A stretch of 64,000 nt of DNA from an uncultured Chloroflexota bacterium. Lineage in GTDB: Bacteria; Chloroflexota; Dehalococcoidia; Lucifugimonadales; UBA826. A program made the position numbers and the translations under genes. The notes beneath the pieces are model-generated. The model was not told where the DNA came from. It did not search any database and worked only from the letters and a program-made list of their open reading frames with translations. The stretch is taken from the NCBI GenBank assembly GCA_913045625.1, contig CAJWPE010000001.1, positions 1 to 64,000 of the forward strand. Direction: 5' to 3'. This document shows positions 1-11,419 of the stretch, in pieces. Each line of letters starts with the position of its first letter. Position 1 is the stretch's first letter.

Positions 1-3265
<3,265 letters not shown>

Positions 3266-3275
<10 letters not shown>

Positions 3276-4195
3276 AAATTCAATAAAAATTTTGCTAAAT
3301 TAGTTTTTTCGACTAACGAGTTCATGATTATATTTGTTTGAAAGGTTTTCATTCCTAAGCTATTTATATTCGGTATCAAATGAGAATCTATATCATCTAA
3401 AACAAAATAATCGCAAATTTCTTCAAAATGTTTTGCAATCCCAAATGCAGAAATCTCTTGATTTAATTCATCAAGCAATTTAGCAGTTGGGCCTTTGATG
3501 GCATCTCCATTCACAATAGAACTAACTGCTATTCTTTTTCCTTCAAAAGATTTCAACAAATCCAATACCCCTGGTAAAAAAATAATCGGATGTAAACTCA
3601 AAAAAGGATTTGAAGGACAATACAACAAATAATCAGCCTCTTCCAAAGCATTTAAGAAATTGGGTGAAGGCTTTGCATTCTGAATCCCATCAAATCTGAT
3701 AGAAGTAACCTTTGGTTCACAAAAATATTTTACAAAATATTCTTGAAAATTTAAGTCTCCTCTGTCAGTAGTTAAAATAGTTCTAACCCTATCATCTGTC
3801 ATTGGAATAATAGGAAATTCTAACCCATGTGCCTTACATAATTTGTCAGAAATTTCTGACAAACTCATATTTTGTTTAATTAAATTTGTTCGATAAATAT
3901 GGGTAGCGAAATCTAAATCTCCTAGCTGGAACCATGAATCTAATCCTAGTTTTTGTAATTCATTTAAAGTTCGGAAGGATTCATCTTTAATTCCCCACCC
4001 CAATTTTTCATTAGACTTACCAGAAAGTGTATACATCATAGTATCTAAGTCCGGAGATACATGAAGTCCATAAAATTCCTGATCATCTGCAGTATTAACC
4101 ACAATAGATAATTGATCTGGAGACAAAATTTCCGTAAGACCCAAAGCTAATTTTGCTCCCCCCACACCTCCAGCAAGAGCAACAAATTTACTCAA
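3266..4195 (-). CDS. cofD: 2-phospho-L-lactate transferase (coenzyme F420 biosynthesis)
   Basis: ALAGGVGGAKLALGL N-terminus, VVNTADDQEFYGLHVSPDLDTMMYTL, overlaps cofC. Confidence 0.93.
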
Positions 4196-4290
4196 AAAAT
4201 CCTCCTATATTTAATGGACCAGTTTATATGAATCTTGATTGTATCTCATGCTAAAATCCAAATACCGAGTAATAAATAAGGATTCTCATC

Positions 4291-5448
4291 ATTCATATTT
4301 CAAATCTCTCGCTCAGAAATTTCAGGAACTATCAGAACCTTGATATCAGTTTACCCGCTAAAGTCACACTTTTAATAGGAAATAATGGTCAGGGAAAAAG
4401 TAATTTTCTTGAAGCTATTTATATGCTTTCTGTAGCAAAATCATACAGAGGAAATACTGAAAGAGACCTCATTACAGAAGGATCTGTAAATGGCTTGTCA
4501 TATTCTAAAATTGCTTGTGATATTCAACTCGAGGAAAAAAGTACAAAACTAGAAATACACTATCAATGTGAGCCTTTTGATAACAAAGATGGTTTTATAG
4601 CACAAAAATTTATAAAAATTAATGGAATTCCTAAACGAGCTAGTGATTTTGTAGGTAATTTAAATTCTGTTTTATTTTCAGTTGCTGAATTAGATTTAGT
4701 GTTCGGCACACCTAGCTCTCGAAGAAGATATTTAAATATTTTAATTTCTCAAATTGATAAAACTTATTTAAAAAATCTATTAGATTTTCAAAAGATCAAC
4801 TCTCAACGAAATAGTCTTCTAAAATTAATTAGAGAAGGAAACTCTCAAGATAATGAACTCTCATATTGGGACTCACAATCTGCTAAATTAGCAACTGATC
4901 TAATAATCAAAAGAGTTGAGATATTAGAAAATTTATCCAATTTATCTAATCCTATACATAAAGAAATGAGCAATTTAAAAGAAAATATGTTTTGTTCATA
5001 TCTACCGAGTACTAGTGAAATGTATCCGACGAATCCTGAACAATGTTTCGATTTCATATGTTCAAAATTGATTTCAAATAGATCAAGAGATATATCATCT
5101 GGGACAACTTCAATTGGTCCACATAGAGATGACTTTCAAATTTTCATTAATAATTTAGATTCACATAGATTTTCTTCTAGAGGACAAGCTAGAACTGCAG
5201 TGTTAGCATTAAAATTTGCAGAAGCAGAAATACTAAAGCAATCAAGAAACACTACACCTATCTTATTACTAGACGATTTACTTTCCGAACTTGATTTAGA
5301 AAGAAGGGAACAAATTTTAGATATGACAAAAAAGTTTGATCAGTCAATAATTACTACTGCAGAACCTGAAATTATTGGTGCAGAATTTAAAAATCAATCA
5401 AACCTTTTAGAAATTAAAAATGGTGAAATTACAGAGAAAAACAAATGA
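4291..5448 (+). CDS. recF: DNA replication/repair protein RecF with probable ATT start codon
   Basis: The listed ORF (4423) omits the Walker A. The same frame upstream reads (M)HISNLSLRNFRNYQNLDISLPAKVTLLIGNNGQGKSNFLEAIYMLS. No ATG/GTG/TTG lies between the in-frame TAA at 4273 and the conserved N-terminus; AAGGA SD at 4278-4282. Confidence 0.9.
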   Translation: MHISNLSLRNFRNYQNLDISLPAKVTLLIGNNGQGKSNFLEAIYMLSVAKSYRGNTERDLITEGSVNGLSYSKIACDIQLEEKSTKLEIHYQCEPFDNKDGFIAQKFIKINGIPKRASDFVGNLNSVLFSVAELDLVFGTPSSRRRYLNILISQIDKTYLKNLLDFQKINSQRNSLLKLIREGNSQDNELSYWDSQSAKLATDLIIKRVEILENLSNLSNPIHKEMSNLKENMFCSYLPSTSEMYPTNPEQCFDFICSKLISNRSRDISSGTTSIGPHRDDFQIFINNLDSHRFSSRGQARTAVLALKFAEAEILKQSRNTTPILLLDDLLSELDLERREQILDMTKKFDQSIITTAEPEIIGAEFKNQSNLLEIKNGEITEKNK

Positions 5449-5849
5449 AAAGCTTTTCTATTTCAACAATTGTTGCAGGAGCAGCTCACTTAATTAGTAT
5501 TCCAACAGGACTAATGTTATTAATTTTCCCAATCATATCAAACACTGAAATTATTAGTGACGACAAAGGGTTTACTCAGTCAATTCAATCATATCAAACA
5601 CTTCTAGAATCTAATTTATCACTATCATTACCAATAATTGTGTTTCCTTGGATCATTTCAGGAGTTTGCCTCATTTCAAATTTAATGGCCACACAAAACT
5701 CATCTAGTAATTCAATTAGATTTCGATGGAAAACATATACATGGGGATCTGTAATTTTAATGATGATATATATAATTTTAAGTCCAACAGGACTGTATTA
5801 TGTTCCTGTTGGACTTTTATTACTTTTATCAACAATTATCAAAAGATAA
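5445..5849 (+). CDS. Hypothetical integral membrane protein, about 4 TM segments
   Basis: Hydrophobic 134-aa ORF overlapping the recF stop by 4 nt (ATGA). Confidence 0.7.
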   Translation: MKSFSISTIVAGAAHLISIPTGLMLLIFPIISNTEIISDDKGFTQSIQSYQTLLESNLSLSLPIIVFPWIISGVCLISNLMATQNSSSNSIRFRWKTYTWGSVILMMIYIILSPTGLYYVPVGLLLLLSTIIKR

Positions 5850-5850
5850 A

Positions 5851-6264
5851 TTAAGCAGGCTCAAACATAGGGAGTGAAATTTCACCTTCGCCTTGATCTA
5901 ACCAAGAAAGCTTAACTTTCATGCCTATTTTAATATCTTCAATTGGGTTTTTGACATTAACAACATTGGTCATAATCCTAAAACCTTCATCTAAGTCTAC
6001 ATATGCCACAGCATAAGGCCCAATATCTTTAAATGCAGGATGCCTACTTTGCATCACTACACTAAAAGTGTACACAGTGCCCAATCCTTTTGATTGATTC
6101 CATGTGTTATTCAAACTACCACATTGAGTACAGTGTGCCCTTGGATAAAAAATCACTTCAGGACAATCATCACATGTTTGATACATTAATTTCTTTTCCT
6201 TTGTGGCATCCCAAAAAGGTTGTGTATCTGGCTCAGGAAATCTTGGTTGAGGTCTCATAGTCAT
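5851..6264 (-). CDS. DUF35/OB-fold acyl-CoA-associated Zn-ribbon protein
   Basis: Zn ribbon CDDCPEVIFYPRAHCTQCG followed by an OB-fold; adjacent to a thiolase-fold gene. Confidence 0.88.
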   Translation of the reverse strand: MTMRPQPRFPEPDTQPFWDATKEKKLMYQTCDDCPEVIFYPRAHCTQCGSLNNTWNQSKGLGTVYTFSVVMQSRHPAFKDIGPYAVAYVDLDEGFRIMTNVVNVKNPIEDIKIGMKVKLSWLDQGEGEISLPMFEPA

Positions 6265-6278
6265 ATTATTTCTCCTTA

Positions 6279-7469
6279 TTAATCTGCAGCTAGAATAATT
6301 GGTGAAGTCGCATGACGAGCTCCAAGTTGTCCACCATTTCCTACAGCTACTGCTAATTTTGCATTGTCTACTTGTGAAGTTGATTCACCTCTCATCTGTC
6401 TAGTAGCTTCTAAAATACAAAATATTCCTCTTTCTCCCGGATGATTTGATGAAAGGCCGCCACCATCTGTATTCAATGCAGGACCGCCTTTTTGATCAAA
6501 TTTTAAAATTCCACTACTCACATAATCTCCGCCCTCACCTTTTTTACAAAAGCCCAAATCTTCAATCATTAACATAACTGTGATCGAAAACGAATCATAT
6601 GCCATCAAAGCATCTATTTCACTTGGAGTTACACCAGCATCTTGAAATGCAACAGGCCCAGATTGAGCGCCAGCACTCACAGTAATATCTCCACCATTTT
6701 CACGGTATTTAGTGGCTTCGCCACCACCTATAATCCATACTGGCTTTTTCTTACAATTCTTTGCAACTTCTTTTGAGGCAATAACTACGGCACCCCCACC
6801 ATCTGAAACCATGCAACATTCTAGTAAATGAAGTGGCCAGGCGATCATTCTTGATTCAACAACATCTTGAACGGAAATCTCATTTACTCCCACAAATTCT
6901 AAATCTGTCATAGCTTTGACAGCATCTGGGTTTCTCATGGCATGATACCTAGTAGCTACAGAAATTTCTGCAAACTGTTCATTTGTGGTGCCATATTGGT
7001 GCATATGCCTTGCTTTTACCATTCCATAACCCGCAATTCCTGTCATACCCCAAGAATCTTCCATATTATTGAATGGAGTAGGAGCACCTTGCCCTGTAGC
7101 TCCGGCTGTACCAATAGCGACTCTGCCCGAATGGGCTGTAGATCCATAAGTCAAAATCGCAACATTTGCTTTTCCAGCTGCAATCATAGTTGCAGCATGG
7201 TGTGCTTGGAATTCGTATGATGTACCACCTACACTAGTTACATCTATTAACCTAGGCTTGAAACCAAAATATTCCGAAATACTCAATCCACCAATATTTT
7301 GATTTTGACCATTGTCATATACAGCATCAACATCTTTCCAACTCAATCCTGCATCAGCTAAAGCCTTGGATGCAGATTCAGCTTTTATCTGTAGAGCGCT
7401 AACTCCTGGTGCAACCCTAAGTGGATATTCATGAATACCAACTACTGCCACTTCTCTCGTTTGGGACAT
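6279..7469 (-). CDS. Thiolase-fold protein (SCP-x/lipid-transfer/acetyl-CoA acetyltransferase family)
   Basis: Thiolase-like MSQTREVAVVGIHEYP...; C-terminal GNGGQLGARH. ATG at 7469 is preceded by GAGGAG, so the listed TTG start at 7484 overlaps the SD. Confidence 0.88.
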   Translation of the reverse strand: MSQTREVAVVGIHEYPLRVAPGVSALQIKAESASKALADAGLSWKDVDAVYDNGQNQNIGGLSISEYFGFKPRLIDVTSVGGTSYEFQAHHAATMIAAGKANVAILTYGSTAHSGRVAIGTAGATGQGAPTPFNNMEDSWGMTGIAGYGMVKARHMHQYGTTNEQFAEISVATRYHAMRNPDAVKAMTDLEFVGVNEISVQDVVESRMIAWPLHLLECCMVSDGGGAVVIASKEVAKNCKKKPVWIIGGGEATKYRENGGDITVSAGAQSGPVAFQDAGVTPSEIDALMAYDSFSITVMLMIEDLGFCKKGEGGDYVSSGILKFDQKGGPALNTDGGGLSSNHPGERGIFCILEATRQMRGESTSQVDNAKLAVAVGNGGQLGARHATSPIILAAD

Positions 7470-7588
7470 AATTTTGCTCCTCAATGGATTTTTTCTTTGC
7501 TTTCTTCCGTGAAAATAGCATACAGGTGACTTAGCGTCAATTCCAAACCGATATAGTAGCTGAGTTTAAATTCTAGTAAAATATCATA

Positions 7589-8659
7589 ATGACCTCTAAG
7601 GCTTATTCTCAAGAAAGATTTTGTGCAAAATGTAATGGGAAATTAATTCCTCTGAACCCTTTAATGTGTCCTTTTTGTGATGAACGAGTGCCGTACTCAA
7701 TGAAGTTTCTTAATAACGCTAGAATTGGCAAAAACAGCCTGTTCAGATGGACTGTAACTGCAATTTTAATATTATTTATGTGGAGTTTTGTAGGCGGAAT
7801 ACCATTTATGTCAGTATGCAGCATGTTAGACAATAATCCATTTTGGGGATATTCATGCGATATAGATTCATACGCACCTTCAATTAAAGGACCCTCTTCA
7901 GCTCCAAACTTTTTATTTCTTCATTTAGTTTTTGTTATTGGACTATTTGGTTTCTGGTTTTTAACAAATTCTATTCAAAAAAAACCAGTTTCAAAAATGA
8001 TTACAGGCAGAAAACAAATTGACAAAGAAAGAATTATTTTTGCCATGTTTGTATCATTTCTTTTTTATTCAATCGCACTATCAGGAGAATTATTTATATC
8101 AAATGCAAATAATGTTCCTCTAGCAATTAAATATGATGGAATTAGCCCAGATTGGATATTAATACTTATCCTAGCTATATTTTTTGTTCCTATACAAGCT
8201 GGATTAGAGGAAATTATATTCAGGGGATATATTCTTCACGGGCTTTCTCTAATTCTGAATAATAGAATATTTCTCGCACTTTCTACTGCATCAATATTTG
8301 CTTTTGTACACTTATCAAATCCAGAACCATGGACTTACGGAATTGGGCCCTATCTTATGGCAATTTTCACAATGGGATTTTTCATGTCTGCCATTACTTT
8401 AATAGATGGAGGAATGGAATTAGCTATTGGACTTCATATTGCAAATAATCTTTGGGTACACCTAATAGTCGGATTGGAAAATAGTGTGATAAACACACCA
8501 TCTCTTTTTGTGATTACTAGTTCAAATATTCAATATGAAGCAATTATTTTGCCTACAATTATTCAATTTTCAGTCACTTTTATTGCTTTTGGACTTAAAT
8601 ATAAATGGTTTAAATTTAATGACAGAAAAAAACATATATCCTCATCGAGTCTGATATAG
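7589..8659 (+). CDS. CPBP (CAAX/Abi) family intramembrane protease with N-terminal Zn ribbon
   Basis: EEIIFRGYIL and FAFVHLSN motifs; N-terminal CAKC...CPFC. Confidence 0.85.
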   Translation: MTSKAYSQERFCAKCNGKLIPLNPLMCPFCDERVPYSMKFLNNARIGKNSLFRWTVTAILILFMWSFVGGIPFMSVCSMLDNNPFWGYSCDIDSYAPSIKGPSSAPNFLFLHLVFVIGLFGFWFLTNSIQKKPVSKMITGRKQIDKERIIFAMFVSFLFYSIALSGELFISNANNVPLAIKYDGISPDWILILILAIFFVPIQAGLEEIIFRGYILHGLSLILNNRIFLALSTASIFAFVHLSNPEPWTYGIGPYLMAIFTMGFFMSAITLIDGGMELAIGLHIANNLWVHLIVGLENSVINTPSLFVITSSNIQYEAIILPTIIQFSVTFIAFGLKYKWFKFNDRKKHISSSSLI

Positions 8660-8666
8660 TTTTCAA

Positions 8667-9257
8667 ATGCGTTTTGGACTAATTACAGATACACACTTAC
8701 CCGGAAAAATTATTACTTTGGATGAATTAGGTGAATTACCTAGAAAATTCCTTTCCTCCGTAGACTATATTCTTCATGCAGGTGATTTAACATCTCCTAA
8801 AGTCCTAGACTGGTGTGAACAAATTGCTCCAGTTTTTTGCTCAACTGGCAATAATGATCCAATCCCAGACCCTCGAATGAAAGAAGTCCAGATTTTAAAT
8901 TTTGAAGGATGGAAAATAGGTATGATTCACAGCCTAGAAGGTCAATTTAAACCCTCTGAAGAATTACAAAATCTTTTTCCGGAACCTGTAGAAATCATGA
9001 TATCGGGACATACGCATCAAGAAAGACTTGAATTCAGGGATGGAATAGTAATGATTAATACTGGTAGCATCACTTTCCCACAACATAAAGAGGTACGATT
9101 AGGTACTGTAGGATTATTGGAATTATTCCCCAACCATTTAAAAATAGATATTTTCCCGTTAGGAGAAACACCGGGATCGCCAAATCCGGGAGTACGTTTA
9201 TTGTTAGAAATAAAAGATGGGAAAATTATCAACCAAGACGGTCCTGTTCTTACTTAG
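8667..9257 (+). CDS. YfcE-like metallophosphoesterase
   Basis: LITDTHLPGK, LHAGDLTSP, TGNNDP, ISGHTHQ motifs. Confidence 0.9.
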   Translation: MRFGLITDTHLPGKIITLDELGELPRKFLSSVDYILHAGDLTSPKVLDWCEQIAPVFCSTGNNDPIPDPRMKEVQILNFEGWKIGMIHSLEGQFKPSEELQNLFPEPVEIMISGHTHQERLEFRDGIVMINTGSITFPQHKEVRLGTVGLLELFPNHLKIDIFPLGETPGSPNPGVRLLLEIKDGKIINQDGPVLT

Positions 9258-9294
9258 TAAAATTCTAAGTGTATTGTTAAAAACAGCCAGAAAT

Positions 9295-9705
9295 CTAAAC
9301 GATTTGATATTCCACTTGAGAAACATTCGCGTCAAAATCCACCCAAAAAAAGTTTACGACTGGATTTTCATCATTCTCTAAAGACACCAAGACATAATAA
9401 AAATCTAGCCACCCAGATTCTTGAGCCATTCTCACATCAGTGTCAGAAGGGTAAGCAGGAGTGTGTGTATGGGAATGATAAAAGGCTATAAAAGACAAAC
9501 CTAAACTATCAGAATCTCTTTCAGCTACCATTTGCTCTTTTGGATCCATAACATACCTGTATGGAGAAGGTGTTAGATTTTTAATTCTATAAATTTTTGA
9601 GACTTGTTCATCTAAACCAGATAATATTCCACAACACTCATTTGGATTCTCTTCTCTTGAATGAGAAATCATGTCATCAACTAGTTTTTGAGTAATCGTA
9701 ATCAT
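9295..9705 (-). CDS. JAMM/MPN (Mov34) family metalloprotease
   Basis: NECCGILSG and YHSHTHTPAYPSDTDVRMA (HxHx7Sx2D JAMM signature). Confidence 0.9.
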   Translation of the reverse strand: MITITQKLVDDMISHSREENPNECCGILSGLDEQVSKIYRIKNLTPSPYRYVMDPKEQMVAERDSDSLGLSFIAFYHSHTHTPAYPSDTDVRMAQESGWLDFYYVLVSLENDENPVVNFFWVDFDANVSQVEYQIV

Positions 9706-9718
9706 TAATCAATACCAA

Positions 9719-9853
9719 CTAAAACTTAAATAATTGCTTGAATATAGCAATTATTCTATTAAAAAACCCATCTTTTTTATTTAGACGGTTCTCATTACAC
9801 TCAACACACGTACAAGCAGGAGGATGATCATAGTGCCAATTTGATCTAGTCAT
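9719..9853 (-). CDS. 44-aa Cys-rich small protein MTRSNWHYDHPPACTCVECNENRLNKKDGFFNRIIAIFKQLFKF (not in the ORF track)
   Basis: ATG overlaps the trmL stop region by 8 nt (ATGACTAG), same strand, HPPxCTCxxC motif; stop lies 14 nt before the JAMM gene start. Confidence 0.6.
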   Translation of the reverse strand: MTRSNWHYDHPPACTCVECNENRLNKKDGFFNRIIAIFKQLFKF

Positions 9854-10343
9854 AATATTCTCCGTCATTTTTATCTCCGGAAACTATACTGCCTCCAAAA
9901 TCATTTTGACGCCAAGCCTCATACGCTATTATAGACACTGCGTTACCTAAATTCATACTTCTGTTTGCAGGAGTCATGGGAATATAAAGTTTAAATTCAT
10001 CTTCTACTAAACCTAAAATTTCCTGCGGCAACCCTACAGATTCAGGACCAAAAACAAAAGAATCTCCGGGCAAATATTTTATCTGATCATATTTAGTTCC
10101 TGCTTTAGAAGAAGTCATAAACATTCTCCCAGAAAATTTATTCCTATATTCTTCAAAGGAATCATACATAAAAACAGTCGCTAAATCTGAATAATCTAGT
10201 GCTGCTCTTCTAAGCTTCTTTGCGGTCATTTCAAAACCTGTAGGTTTAATGATGTGTAAATCCGAACCAGTATTAGCACAAAGCCTAATAATGTTTCCAG
10301 TATTATTGGGAATTTCAGGATGAAATAGAACTAAGTGAAAAAT
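9846..10343 (-). CDS. trmL: tRNA (cytidine(34)-2'-O)-methyltransferase (SPOUT) with probable ATT start codon
   Basis: Extending the listed ORF upstream in frame gives (M)FHLVLFHPEIPNNTGNIIRLCANTGSDLHIIKPTGFEMTAKKLRRAALDY. No ATG/GTG/TTG before the in-frame TAG; AGAGGTGATC SD just upstream of ATT. Confidence 0.9.
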   Translation of the reverse strand: MFHLVLFHPEIPNNTGNIIRLCANTGSDLHIIKPTGFEMTAKKLRRAALDYSDLATVFMYDSFEEYRNKFSGRMFMTSSKAGTKYDQIKYLPGDSFVFGPESVGLPQEILGLVEDEFKLYIPMTPANRSMNLGNAVSIIAYEAWRQNDFGGSIVSGDKNDGEYYD

Positions 10344-10463
10344 CTGATCACCTCTCTAAATTAATTTTATTAACCTATGACAAATCTACCTGTGTTGTGG
10401 CACAATAGCTACCTATGCAACTGTTCAACTGGAATAGTTGCAAGAATTCTAGGAGGAATAATA

Positions 10464-11390
10464 ATGGCTAATTACCTAAATGGAAAAGTGGCAATTGTCA
10501 CTGGTGCCGGCAGAGGAATTGGAGCAGGAGTTGCAAAGCAATTAGCTGCTGAAGGCGCTAAAGTAATAGTAAACGACATAGGGGCATCTCTAGATGGTGA
10601 GGGTTTATCTAACACTCCTGCCGAACAAGTAGTAGAAGAAATCAAATCTTTAGGTGGAGAAGCTTCAGCTAATTACAATGATATCTCAACTATGGAAGGC
10701 GGAGAAAGTCTTGTTCAATCAGCATTGGATACATATGGCCAATTAGACATTGTCGTAACTGTTGCTGGAATTTTAAGAGATCGAATGATTTTTAATATGA
10801 CTGAAGAAGAATGGGATGATGTGATTAGAGTTCATATGAAAGGAACATTTACTGTTTGTAAATACGCATCAATTCTATTTAGACAACAACGAAGCGGTAG
10901 GATTATTACTTTTGCTTCTGAGTCCGGTCTAATAGGAAATACTGGCCAAGGAAACTATGCTGCAGCAAAATCTGGAATAGCTGGATTTACAAAAGTAGCA
11001 GCGAAAGATCTTGGTAGATACGGAGTTACTGCAAATTCTATTTGTCCTCGTGCAAATACTAGAATGACACAATCAATTCCTGATTCCTCCAGACAGCTGA
11101 GAGCTGATAGGCCTTCCGATCGAGAAGAAGTCCCTGAAAGTGAAGTAATGAATCCTGAGGATGTAGCACCTATGGTCGCATATTTAGCTTCAGATCAAGC
11201 TGCAAACATTAATGGACAAACATTTTTAGTTTACGGTGGAACTATTACTAAATTAGCCTTACCTAGAAGAACACGAACTATATTCAAACAAGGAAGATGG
11301 GAAGTTGAAGAACTAAGAAAATTAGTTCCACAACACCTCACACAAGGTTTAGTCAATCCTTCACCTCCACAAGCACCAAAAACTGCATAG
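10464..11390 (+). CDS. SDR family oxidoreductase
   Basis: MANYLNGKVAIVTGAGRGIGAG (TGxxxGxG), YxxxK; ATG at 10464 preceded by AGGAGG. The listed start at 10377 is too far upstream. Confidence 0.92.
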   Translation: MANYLNGKVAIVTGAGRGIGAGVAKQLAAEGAKVIVNDIGASLDGEGLSNTPAEQVVEEIKSLGGEASANYNDISTMEGGESLVQSALDTYGQLDIVVTVAGILRDRMIFNMTEEEWDDVIRVHMKGTFTVCKYASILFRQQRSGRIITFASESGLIGNTGQGNYAAAKSGIAGFTKVAAKDLGRYGVTANSICPRANTRMTQSIPDSSRQLRADRPSDREEVPESEVMNPEDVAPMVAYLASDQAANINGQTFLVYGGTITKLALPRRTRTIFKQGRWEVEELRKLVPQHLTQGLVNPSPPQAPKTA

Positions 11391-11419
11391 TGGTGAATAA
11401 ATATAATTAGGAGAAAAAC

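Noticed and set aside
10377-10463. N-terminal extension of the first SDR (MTNLPVLWHNSYLCN...)
   Set aside because: ATG at 10464 has AGGAGG and starts the canonical SDR N-terminus; the upstream segment is leader DNA
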